This document shows positions 1 through 5,463 of a stretch of DNA of 5,594 bases, piece by piece (positions within the stretch are counted from its first letter, which is position 1; every line of letters starts with the position of its first letter). Made by a program: the position numbers and the translations under genes. The stretch lies in contig JALGZU010000224.1 of NCBI GenBank assembly GCA_025774735.1, positions 1-5,594 of the forward strand, written 5' to 3'. The stretch comes from a candidate division LCP-89 bacterium (lineage in GTDB: Bacteria; Electryoneota; B3-LCP). The notes under the pieces are model-generated. The model did not search any database and was not told the origin of the DNA. It worked only from the letters and a program-made list of their open reading frames with translations.

Positions 1-1235
1 TAGCCTGGCATAATGTTGGGGCCGTGAGCTAGGATCTCTCCTTCGGGATCGATGCGAATGTCCACCCCTGGCAGAGGCGGTCCTACAGTGCCGATACGGA
101 CATCTTCCAGGGGGTTGGCGCAGAGGACCGGACTGGTTTCCGTCAAGCCGTATCCTTCAATCATGGGCACGCCCATGGCCCGGAAGAACTCGCCGACCTC
201 CGGGGAAAGTGCCGCGCCACCGGAGACCATGATGCGGATGCGGCCGCCGGTCCGAGCGCGAATTTTCGAGTAGACTAGGCGGTCCGCTAGGCCCCGCTTC
301 AGTGCCAGGACGGGGCTCTTGCGGTGTTCTTCATCGAGGCTTTTCATGCCGACGTCCAGAGCCCACCCGAACATTTTCTGACGAATCCTGGGGCTTTTAC
401 TCACCGCGTCCAGGATACGCGTGCGCATCATCTCGTAGAGGCGGGGCACCGCCAGCATGACGGACGGCTTGACTTCGAGCAGGTTGCGGGCTACGGTTGC
501 GGGCGATTCGGCGAGCGGGAGGTAGTGACCCCCCAGTCTTTCGAAGACATGGGCCAAGGGCAGAAGAGATAGGAAAGTATCGCTCGGTTTTATCTTTAGA
601 ACCTCGAGAACACCTTCCATGTTCGCCAACAGGTTTCCGTGTGTGAGCATGACCCCTTTGGGCTGTCCCGTCGTCCCGGATGTGTAGATGATTGTGGCCA
701 GGTCGTCGCGTTTGATCTGCTTGGTGTGTTCCTGCACCCGCGTCTTCGTGGCTGGGCTCATCGGCGCTCCGGATTCGATCAGCTCCCTGAAATTGCCGTC
801 AACTGCGGGGATGGTGTCGGTCTCCTCGAAGATCCAGATCGATTCCAGATCGCCCTTCAACCTCAGGTCGGCGGCCTTCTCGGCCTGAGCCGCATTTTGA
901 GCGAACAGGATTTTCGCCCCGCTGTCCTTCAGGATGTATTGAACCGGGGAAGCGCTGAGGCTGGTGTAGATGGGCACGAGGACGGCGCCGATGCTGACTG
1001 CGGCGAAATCGACGTAGGGCCATTCCGGCCGGCTGTCGCTGATTATGGCGACGCGGTCACCGGCTTTGATGCCCAATCGCAGGAGTTCTCCCGCCAGCGT
1101 AATCACGGATTCTTCGAGGTTGCAGTAGGAGATCTTCCGGTACTGACCGTCCTGTTTGTACATGAGGGCGGTCTTGCCTGCGAACTTGTCGCAGCTGTAA
1201 CTGAGGGCCATGCCCAGGGAGGTTGCAGGTGTCAT
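1..1235 (-). CDS. Long-chain acyl-CoA synthetase (AMP-forming), N-terminal 411 codons, cut by window edge
   Basis: Activates fatty acids to acyl-CoA through an acyl-AMP intermediate, at the entry to beta-oxidation or lipid synthesis; cytoplasmic or membrane-associated. Seen: the adenylate-forming P-loop motif TSGTTGQPKG at residues 185-194, followed by VMLTHGN; LPLAHVFER just after; VPRLYEMM; SGGAALSPEVGEFF; and the acyl-AMP signature GYGLTETSPV from residue 361. The FadD15-like family is usually about 600 residues, so the C-terminal lid domain lies outside the window. The ATG at 1235 is the first start after an in-frame stop near 1265, and the N-terminus aligns with the family's usual beginning, but no Shine-Dalgarno is visible. 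Odd: LPLA is followed directly by ESPATVARN (junction A242/E243), where relatives, as I remember them, carry about eight more residues (GxTIAYA-like). The frame is otherwise open throughout. Substrate chain length cannot be read from sequence. Family assignment is firm. Confidence 0.93.
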   Translation of the reverse strand, partial: MTPATSLGMALSYSCDKFAGKTALMYKQDGQYRKISYCNLEESVITLAGELLRLGIKAGDRVAIISDSRPEWPYVDFAAVSIGAVLVPIYTSLSASPVQYILKDSGAKILFAQNAAQAEKAADLRLKGDLESIWIFEETDTIPAVDGNFRELIESGAPMSPATKTRVQEHTKQIKRDDLATIIYTSGTTGQPKGVMLTHGNLLANMEGVLEVLKIKPSDTFLSLLPLAHVFERLGGHYLPLAESPATVARNLLEVKPSVMLAVPRLYEMMRTRILDAVSKSPRIRQKMFGWALDVGMKSLDEEHRKSPVLALKRGLADRLVYSKIRARTGGRIRIMVSGGAALSPEVGEFFRAMGVPMIEGYGLTETSPVLCANPLEDVRIGTVGPPLPGVDIRIDPEGEILAHGPNIMPG

Positions 1236-1251
1236 AACGGCAGAGTCTATT

Positions 1252-1257
1252 ATTATC
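1252..1257 (-). promoter_or_regulatory. Possible -10 element for the acyl-CoA synthetase gene
   Basis: On the minus strand GATAAT matches the sigma-70 -10 consensus at 5 of 6 bases and ends 16 nt before the ATG at 1235. No convincing -35 is seen at 16-18 bp (best is CTGAAT, 3 of 6). If used, the untranslated leader would be only about 10 nt, in keeping with the absence of a Shine-Dalgarno. Weak call. Confidence 0.3.
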
Positions 1258-1364
1258 GAATTCAGTTAGTTCGATTCAGCCGTGCAGGGGTCGAGCGGTT
1301 AGCGCACAACCGGGGAAGGGATGAGTTCGAGTGCTTTTGGAATTCGAATATACGGAACGAGGGA

Positions 1365-1386
1365 CTTAAAAGCAAGCGCTTTTAAG
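1365..1386. repeat. Perfect 9-bp inverted repeat (possible operator or weak terminator)
   Basis: CTTAAAAGC (1365-1373), a 4-nt loop AAGC, then GCTTTTAAG (1378-1386). It sits about 130 bp upstream of the synthetase start and about 100 bp downstream of the stop of the 93-residue gene. It is not followed by a T-run on either strand, so a standard intrinsic terminator is unlikely; the AT-rich symmetric form suits a dimeric repressor site. The 248-bp spacer 1236-1483 holds nothing else I can name apart from the possible -10. Confidence 0.45.
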
Positions 1387-1483
1387 GGGAGGTGCAATTC
1401 AGGCATGGCTGTAGGTTCGGTGGTGGTGACGTCGGAGTAAGGCACGTTAAGGAGGAAATTTCTCAGGGGCGGGTCGTTGGATT

Positions 1484-1765
1484 CTAGTTTTCTTTGTCAC
1501 TGAATCCCGGCTTGTCGGTGCGCGGGATACCCAACTTTTTGCTTAGCTCTTCGACGTTTTTTAGGGCCTCGATTTCCGTCTCCATCTTCAACGCAGCTTT
1601 ATCCAACTGCGTGGCGATCAGATCTATGCCGGCGCTGATCTGCTTGATCGCCTCGGGACTGGCGCCCCCTTCCTGCAGCATGCGGTTGGATTTGGCCATC
1701 GTCATCAGAGCCATCGAGAACATTATGAAAAGGCGGTTATCACGAAGCGTTTGCTCAAAATTCAT
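1484..1765 (-). CDS. Conserved-looking small helical protein of unknown function (93 aa)
   Basis: I do not recognise this protein. It is 93 residues when started at the ATG at 1765, which has GAGGTG placed so that GAGG ends 5 nt upstream; a GTG two codons earlier (1771) would overlap that ribosome site and is less likely. The N-terminal third is hydrophobic and methionine-rich (FIMFSMALMTMAKSNRML, about residues 13-30) but contains Lys and Arg and is interrupted, so it reads as an amphipathic helix rather than a clear membrane span. Residues about 38-75 form a heptad-like, charged helical stretch (IDLIATQLDKAALKMETEIEAL) that could be a coiled coil. The C-terminus is polar. It is transcribed away from the kinase-regulator pair and toward the acyl-CoA synthetase on the same strand, 248 nt apart. 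Codon use and ribosome site make it a credible gene; function is open. Confidence 0.72.
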   Translation of the reverse strand: MNFEQTLRDNRLFIMFSMALMTMAKSNRMLQEGGASPEAIKQISAGIDLIATQLDKAALKMETEIEALKNVEELSKKLGIPRTDKPGFSDKEN

Positions 1766-1768
1766 GGA

Positions 1769-1774
1769 CACCTC
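1769..1774 (-). promoter_or_regulatory. Shine-Dalgarno deciding the start of the 93-aa gene
   Basis: Minus-strand GAGGTG is complementary to the 16S rRNA tail and is well spaced for the ATG at 1765. The longer frame's GTG at 1771-1769 lies inside this element, which argues for the shorter protein. Confidence 0.6.
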
Positions 1775-1831
1775 ATCGCTTAATATATCAGTTGGGCAGT
1801 TTTAATATAGGCAAACCAGAATCATTTTCCG

Positions 1832-1845
1832 GTGATTCACGTCAC
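1832..1845. promoter_or_regulatory. Crp/Fnr-family-like palindrome GTGA-N6-TCAC
   Basis: GTGA at 1832-1835 and TCAC at 1842-1845 are separated by six bases, which is the symmetric core and spacing of Crp-type sites. It lies in the divergent region between the 93-residue gene and the kinase gene, roughly 76 bp upstream of the transcription start expected from the promoter at 1880-1908. The flanks (G and T) do not extend the Crp consensus, so this is suggestive only. Confidence 0.28.
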
Positions 1846-1879
1846 TTCTGACAATCCCTTGAAAAGAACCGCAATCGGC

Positions 1880-1908
1880 TTGACTTGACCGCCGGTGATA
1901 AATACATT
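1880..1908 (+). promoter_or_regulatory. Sigma-70-like promoter for the kinase-regulator operon
   Basis: The -35 TTGACT (1880-1885) matches 5 of 6 bases, the spacer is 17 bp, and the -10 TACATT (1903-1908) matches 4 of 6. Transcription would start near 1915, giving about a 32-nt leader before the ATG at 1947. A second overlapping TTGACC at 1885-1890 has no matching -10 at 17 bp. No GG-N10-GC element was found in this region. Confidence 0.45.
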
Positions 1909-1946
1909 GTCATTGATCCAGACATTCGAATCATTCAGCACCGGAC

Positions 1947-3092
1947 ATGGCCCCACTCGCGACACCAAAGATACTCCTTGTCGATGACAATCGGGATTTC
2001 CTCGAAGTCACCGAGAAGATCTTGGACGAGATGACCGACTATCAGGTCGTTAGCCTGGATCAAGGCGGCGAAACTCTGGAGACGGCCCTGCGGGAGAAAC
2101 CGGACGTCATCGTCCTGGACGTGTACATGCCCGGTGCCGACGGAGCCCAGATTTGCCGCGAATTGAAGACCACACAGGATTTACAGAACATCCCGGTGCT
2201 GTTCCTGACCGCGGTTGGCCAGGATCCCCGTTTTCGAGCCCGCTGCCTCGAAGAGGGAGGGGACGATTTTCTGATGAAGCCGGCTGACTCGCAGGAGTTG
2301 GTTGCCCGGCTGCGCGTCCTGCTGCGCATCAAGAACCTGCAGGACACGCTGCGGGAGGAGAGGGACGAGCTGGAGGAGAAGGTGCAGGAGCGGGCGAAAG
2401 AACTGGAGCAGAAGGAGACCCTCGCCGCCATCGGCAAGATGGTCGCCGGAGTGGCACATGAAATCCGCAACCCGCTGGGAGCCATCTCAAATTCGGCTGC
2501 CGTGTTGTCGCGCGACCTGGTTCTGGAAGGGGAAGACCAGAAATTGATGGAGATCATCGTTCAGGAATCCAACCGGCTCCGGGATACCATCACCGACTTT
2601 CTGACTTTCGCGCATCCTCCCCCCTACCATTTTCGCGAGATCGACGTGAAGAGGTTGATCGAGGACGTGTATCTCCTTGCCAAACGGGATAACCTCTGCG
2701 GACCGGATGTCGACATCGAGGTTGACATTCCCGAAAAGCTGCCTCCACTCAAGGTCGATTGCGACCGGCTGCAACAGGTGTTGTGGAACTTGATCCGCAA
2801 CGCGCTGGAAGCCATCCGGGGGCAGGGCAAGGTGAGGGTATCAGCGAAGCAGCAAACAGAACACGGCCGCGAAGGGGTATTGATCGAGGTCTCCGACAGC
2901 GGCCCCGGCATCTCGGTGGAAAATATGGAGAATATCTTCACCCCGTTCTTCACGTCGAAGACGCGGGGGAGCGGTCTGGGACTGGCCATGGTGCAGAGCG
3001 CCGTGCGGGCTCACGGCGGCAAGATAAGAGTGATGGATGGAGATGGCGGTGGAGCCGGTTTTCAAGTCTGGCTGCCCATAGCCGACTGGTGA
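1947..3092 (+). CDS. Soluble hybrid sensor: receiver plus histidine kinase (REC-HisKA-HATPase)
   Basis: Cytoplasmic signalling kinase of 381 residues. Seen in order: a receiver domain (about 7-125) with acidic pair D13-D14, phosphoacceptor D58 in VLDVYMP, T88 and K111-P112; a charged coiled-coil linker (about 126-157); a HisKA dimerisation domain with phosphoacceptor H171 in VAHEIRNPLG; then a HATPase domain with N-box N281/N285, G1 box DSGPGI (317-322), F-box FTPFFTSK (331-338) and G2 box GSGLGL (341-346). No transmembrane segment or PAS/GAF sensor is present, so input probably arrives as phosphate on D58 from another kinase or by protein contact. The ATG is the only start downstream of an in-frame stop at 1914-1916, although its Shine-Dalgarno is poor. 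It lies 13 nt from the NtrC-type regulator, its likely partner. Kinase identity is certain; signal and pairing are inferred. Confidence 0.95.
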   Translation: MAPLATPKILLVDDNRDFLEVTEKILDEMTDYQVVSLDQGGETLETALREKPDVIVLDVYMPGADGAQICRELKTTQDLQNIPVLFLTAVGQDPRFRARCLEEGGDDFLMKPADSQELVARLRVLLRIKNLQDTLREERDELEEKVQERAKELEQKETLAAIGKMVAGVAHEIRNPLGAISNSAAVLSRDLVLEGEDQKLMEIIVQESNRLRDTITDFLTFAHPPPYHFREIDVKRLIEDVYLLAKRDNLCGPDVDIEVDIPEKLPPLKVDCDRLQQVLWNLIRNALEAIRGQGKVRVSAKQQTEHGREGVLIEVSDSGPGISVENMENIFTPFFTSKTRGSGLGLAMVQSAVRAHGGKIRVMDGDGGGAGFQVWLPIADW

Positions 3093-3100
3093 GAAGGTGA
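3091..3100 (+). promoter_or_regulatory. Shine-Dalgarno overlapping the kinase stop, deciding the regulator start
   Basis: GAGAAGGTGA overlaps the last two bases of the kinase stop codon TGA (3090-3092). AAGG ends 8 nt before the ATG at 3106. The in-frame GTG at 3097 lies inside this element and is unlikely to be the start. The arrangement suggests translational coupling. Confidence 0.6.
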
Positions 3101-3105
3101 CAACT

Positions 3106-4494
3106 ATGGCGGATACGATAGTGAGAATTTTGGTCGTAGATGATGAGGTTAATCAGACGGATTCGCTGGTGATCCTGCTGCGCAGGGAGGGGTTCCATGC
3201 CGAGGGCGTCTACGATGCCGGACAGGCTCTGGATTATCTGCAAAAGCAAGACGTGGATCTGGTCATCACTGATCTGAAGATGGGGGACGAGGACGGCATC
3301 TGGCTGACCGAGCAGATCAAAAAGAACTACCCCGAAACCGTAGTTCTGGTCATCACGGCCTACGGGACTATCGAAACGGCGGTGCAGGCCATTAAGAGTG
3401 GCGCCTTCGATTACATCCTCAAGCCGGTGCAATCTGACCAGTTGAAGGTCGCGCTGGAGCGGTCGCTGGAATGGAGCCAGATGAAGCGCAAAGTCCGGGA
3501 ACTGGAAGACCGCCTCCAGGAGCACGATGCCCGGAACCAGGTCCTGGGAACGTCGCCGGCCATCACCCGGGTACTCCAGCTTGTGGACCTCATCGCCGGG
3601 GCGGACTCCTCGGTGCTCATATACGGTGAATCGGGCACCGGCAAGGAACTCATCGCCGAAAGGATCCACCACCAGTCGCCGCGTTGCGAAAATCCTCTGG
3701 TCATCGTCAACTGCGGGGCTCTGCCCGAGACCCTGCAGGAGAGTGAACTCTTCGGTCACGTCAAAGGCGCCTTTACCGGCGCGATGCGCGATAAGAAGGG
3801 ATTGCTGGCCGAAGCGGACGGAGGCACCCTCTTTCTGGACGAGGTGGGGGAACTTTCTCAGGCGGCCCAGGTGAAACTGCTCCGTTTCCTGGAAAATGGC
3901 GAATGCCGCCGCGTGGGGGAAACCACCACCGAAACCCTGGACGTGCGGGTGCTGGCCGCAACCAATCGCGACCTGGCTAAAGCGGTGGACGAAGGCACCT
4001 TCCGGTCTGATCTGTATTACCGCTTGAACGTCATCCCCATTTCCGTGCCGCCCCTGCGGGAGATCAAGGAGGACATCCTCCTGATCGCGCGCAGTTTCCT
4101 GGAAGAATACGCCGCCAGGATGGAGAAAGAAGTCCCCCGGCTCTCCGAGGAGTGCCTGCAACTACTCACCGAACACAACTGGCCCGGTAACGTGCGCGAG
4201 CTGCGCAATCTGATGGAGAGGGCGGTCGTGGTGGATCAGGACAACGTGATCACCATGGGCGATCTCCCCGATCACATGCGCTGCCGAGGCAGCGACCTGC
4301 TTGAAACCGGTCTGAAGCGGAAACTCTCCCTCAAGGAGATCGAAAGGCTCTACATCCTGGCCACTCTGGAGGAGTGCGAGGGCAATCGCAAGAGGACGGG
4401 GGAAGTGCTGGGCATCACCAAGGCGACCTTATGGCGTAAACTGAACCTGTATGCGGACGAAGAGCGCGACGAAGCAGCCCTGGAAAGGGTTTAA
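3106..4494 (+). CDS. NtrC-family sigma-54-dependent response regulator (REC-AAA+-Fis HTH)
   Basis: DNA-binding activator of sigma-54 promoters, 462 residues from the ATG at 3106, a normal length for the family. Receiver (about 5-120): D12-D13, phosphoacceptor D56 in VITDLKM, T84 and K106-P107. Linker helix about 120-145. AAA+ domain (about 148-375): Walker A GESGTGKE 174-181; the sigma-54-contacting loop GAFTGA 221-226; Walker [12 protein letters not shown] 240-250; sensor I ATN 286-288; arginine fingers R301 and R307 in [11 protein letters not shown]; sensor [11 protein letters not shown] 359-367. C-terminal Fis-type helix-turn-helix about 408-449, ending TKATLWRKL. All catalytic and contact residues are present, so it should be active. 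It follows the kinase by 13 nt and ends in tandem stops TAATAA. The -24/-12 promoter just downstream is a plausible target. The regulated pathway cannot be read from the protein; atoC/zraR-like names would be guesses. Confidence 0.96.
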   Translation: MADTIVRILVVDDEVNQTDSLVILLRREGFHAEGVYDAGQALDYLQKQDVDLVITDLKMGDEDGIWLTEQIKKNYPETVVLVITAYGTIETAVQAIKSGAFDYILKPVQSDQLKVALERSLEWSQMKRKVRELEDRLQEHDARNQVLGTSPAITRVLQLVDLIAGADSSVLIYGESGTGKELIAERIHHQSPRCENPLVIVNCGALPETLQESELFGHVKGAFTGAMRDKKGLLAEADGGTLFLDEVGELSQAAQVKLLRFLENGECRRVGETTTETLDVRVLAATNRDLAKAVDEGTFRSDLYYRLNVIPISVPPLREIKEDILLIARSFLEEYAARMEKEVPRLSEECLQLLTEHNWPGNVRELRNLMERAVVVDQDNVITMGDLPDHMRCRGSDLLETGLKRKLSLKEIERLYILATLEECEGNRKRTGEVLGITKATLWRKLNLYADEERDEAALERV

Positions 4495-4522
4495 TAACGA
4501 AACGGGCAAGCTGCCGTCAGCA

Positions 4523-4540
4523 TAACCGCGTGCGGAGTTA
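4523..4540. repeat. Imperfect inverted repeat, possible activator site
   Basis: TAAC at 4523-4526 and GTTA at 4537-4540 flank a 10-bp GC-rich core, with 6 of 9 half-site positions symmetric. It lies about 15 bp upstream of the sigma-54-like -24 element. NtrC-type enhancers normally sit farther upstream, so a role as binding site is tentative. Confidence 0.2.
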
Positions 4541-4553
4541 CGCCTGAGGATTC

Positions 4554-4569
4554 GGGCACAGTTTATGCA
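4554..4569 (+). promoter_or_regulatory. Sigma-54 (-24/-12) promoter for the single-domain response regulator
   Basis: GGGCAC, five bases, then ATGCA matches the TGGCAC-N5-TTGCA consensus at 9 of 11 positions, with the invariant GG (4555-4556) and GC (4567-4568) exactly 10 bp apart. Transcription would start near 4580, leaving about 32 nt before the ATG at 4612 and containing the ribosome site GAGGA at 4601-4605. The adjacent upstream gene encodes a sigma-54 activator, which raises the prior. No competing sigma-70 promoter stands out in the 117-bp spacer. Confidence 0.55.
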
Positions 4570-4611
4570 AGACTCACCCCAGAAACCGACTAATTTCGTT
4601 GAGGAACAACC

Positions 4612-4977
4612 ATGGCACACGTGTTGATCGCGGATGACGATCAAGGCTTCCTGGTGTCGCTTTCGATCGCGCTGCGCCGTGAGGGGCATGATGTCCGGGC
4701 AGCAGAAAATTCAGAAGAAGCGCTGAACCTTCTGGAAAAAGAGGCATTCGATTTTATGATGGTCGATATCCGGCTGGGGCCGTTGCTGGGTGTAGAATTG
4801 GCCGAATGGGCGCTTCTGCGGCAGCCAACCCTGCCGGTGGTCTTCATGTCCGCCTACCCATACGGGGAACTGGAAGGGCGCATCCGCCGTATCTCGCCTC
4901 ACCCGGTACTGGAGAAACCTTTTGATGTGACCGATGTTGGAGGGATGATGGAACATTCGGTACGAACCGAAGATTAA
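4612..4977 (+). CDS. Single-domain response regulator (stand-alone receiver, CheY-like fold)
   Basis: A 121-residue receiver with no output domain; such proteins act by protein contact or as phosphate sinks or shuttles in phosphorelays. Seen: acidic triplet D8-D9-D10, phosphoacceptor D52 in MMVDIRLG, S80 at the Thr/Ser switch position, and K102-P103 in LEKPF. Odd: the loop after D52 reads RLGPLLG instead of the usual MPxxDG, and the alpha4-beta5 stretch (YPYGELEGRIRRISPHPV) lacks the common Gly-Ala motif, so the output face is divergent. The start has GAGGA 6 nt upstream. It lies 117 bp after the NtrC-type regulator behind its own sigma-54-like promoter and is closed by a strong terminator. 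Its link to the kinase-regulator pair rests on position and promoter type. Receiver identity is firm; target unknown. Confidence 0.9.
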   Translation: MAHVLIADDDQGFLVSLSIALRREGHDVRAAENSEEALNLLEKEAFDFMMVDIRLGPLLGVELAEWALLRQPTLPVVFMSAYPYGELEGRIRRISPHPVLEKPFDVTDVGGMMEHSVRTED

Positions 4978-4995
4978 GGTATAGAGACCGCCTGT

Positions 4996-5027
4996 AAAAC
5001 CCACCCGGTGCCGGGTGGGTTTTTTTT
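4996..5027 (+). terminator. Strong rho-independent terminator
   Basis: Arms 4996-5008 and 5011-5023 are perfectly complementary, with a GC-rich core (CCCACCCG pairing with CGGGTGGG) closing on a GTGC tetraloop, followed by eight T (5020-5027). It starts 18 nt after the receiver's stop codon and separates the signalling cluster from arsR. The A-run on the left side is only four bases, so termination in the reverse direction would be weaker. Confidence 0.95.
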
Positions 5028-5059
5028 GTTGCATGCACACCGATAAACCGCATTAAGGC

Positions 5060-5088
5060 TTGCACTGAAGACTGCGATATCCTATATT
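5060..5088 (+). promoter_or_regulatory. Sigma-70-like promoter of the arsR gene
   Basis: TTGCAC (5060-5065, 3 of 6 to TTGACA), a 17-bp spacer and TATATT (5083-5088, 5 of 6 to TATAAT). The -10 overlaps the left arm of the palindrome at 5086-5109, so the expected start near 5095 falls inside the operator, as expected for autorepression. Confidence 0.55.
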
Positions 5089-5109
5089 ATTGCATTGTTG
5101 TGCAATAAT
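5086..5109. promoter_or_regulatory. ArsR operator: perfect 9-6-9 inverted repeat
   Basis: ATTATTGCA (5086-5094) and TGCAATAAT (5101-5109) are exact reverse complements around the spacer TTGTTG. The length and AT-rich ends are in keeping with ArsR/SmtB family operators. It lies immediately upstream of arsR and overlaps the -10 and predicted start of transcription. Binding by the adjacent repressor is inferred. Confidence 0.75.
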
Positions 5110-5111
5110 GC

Positions 5112-5115
5112 AGGA
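5112..5115 (+). promoter_or_regulatory. Shine-Dalgarno deciding the arsR start
   Basis: AGGA ends 7 nt before the ATG at 5123. Earlier in-frame starts (TTG at 5090, ATG at 5108) lie within or at the edge of the operator, lack a ribosome site and would lie before or too near the expected transcription start, so 5123 is preferred. Confidence 0.6.
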
Positions 5116-5122
5116 TAGAACA

Positions 5123-5446
5123 ATGGTCGACCCTAAAATACTGGAGCTTGAATCCGGTCTGCTGAGCGTGCTTGCCCAACCCACCAGGTTGAAAATCCTC
5201 TATTTCTTGAGAGGTGGGGAAAAGTGTGCCTGCGAGATCAATCCACGTATGCAGGAAGATCCTTCGGTCGTCAGCCGTCACCTGGTGAAGATGCGAGAGG
5301 CGGGGATATTGGATTCCCGCAAGCAGGGGGTTTCAATTTTTTACCGGATCCGGGAACCGAGGGTTTTCGAAATTCTGGATCTGGTGGATGAGATACTGAA
5401 GGCGGCGGCGCAGGAGCGTGCCCGTCAGACGGCCGGACTGCTGTAA
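5123..5446 (+). CDS. arsR: ArsR/SmtB-family transcriptional repressor with Cys-x-Cys sensor motif
   Basis: Dimeric winged-helix repressor that leaves DNA when it binds metal(loid) or another thiol-reactive signal. From the ATG at 5123 it is 107 residues, typical for the family. Seen: LAQPTRLKILYFL (about 17-29), the family's opening helix; KCACEI with C35 and C37, at the place of the ELCVCDL As(III)-binding motif of E. coli ArsR; the recognition helix PSVVSRHLVKMREAGIL (about 47-63); the wing SRKQGVSIFYRI; and a C-terminal dimerisation helix. The two Cys are the only ones in the protein. A perfect palindrome overlaps its promoter, suggesting autorepression. The downstream membrane-anchored gene starts 77 nt later and may be a target. 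The arsenic assignment is an inference from the CxC motif; other thiophilic ligands, or a thiol/redox signal, remain possible. Confidence 0.88.
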   Translation: MVDPKILELESGLLSVLAQPTRLKILYFLRGGEKCACEINPRMQEDPSVVSRHLVKMREAGILDSRKQGVSIFYRIREPRVFEILDLVDEILKAAAQERARQTAGLL

Positions 5447-5463
5447 CCTGCGACATTTCGAGG

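Noticed and set aside
639..1385. 248-codon open frame on the plus strand
   Set aside because: It lies antisense to the acyl-CoA synthetase, whose frame carries all the family motifs; the plus-strand product shows no family features.
2060..2557. 165-codon open frame on the minus strand within the kinase
   Set aside because: Ser/Arg-rich composition typical of a shadow frame; it overlaps the firmly identified receiver-kinase.
2950..4161. 403-codon open frame on the minus strand
   Set aside because: It is a long shadow opposite the kinase end and the NtrC-type regulator, caused by GC-rich codon use; it has no recognisable motif or ribosome site, while the plus frame has every NtrC motif.
4503..4516. 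Small hairpin after the NtrC-type gene as a terminator
   Set aside because: The stem is only about five pairs with a bulge and no T-run follows.
4429..4689. 86-codon minus-strand frame spanning the sigma-54-like promoter
   Set aside because: It overlaps the ends of two clear plus-strand genes, with no ribosome site or motif.
5090..5122. Longer arsR starting at TTG 5090 or ATG 5108
   Set aside because: Both starts lie in or at the edge of the operator, before or too near the predicted transcription start, and lack a ribosome site; family alignment begins after 5123.
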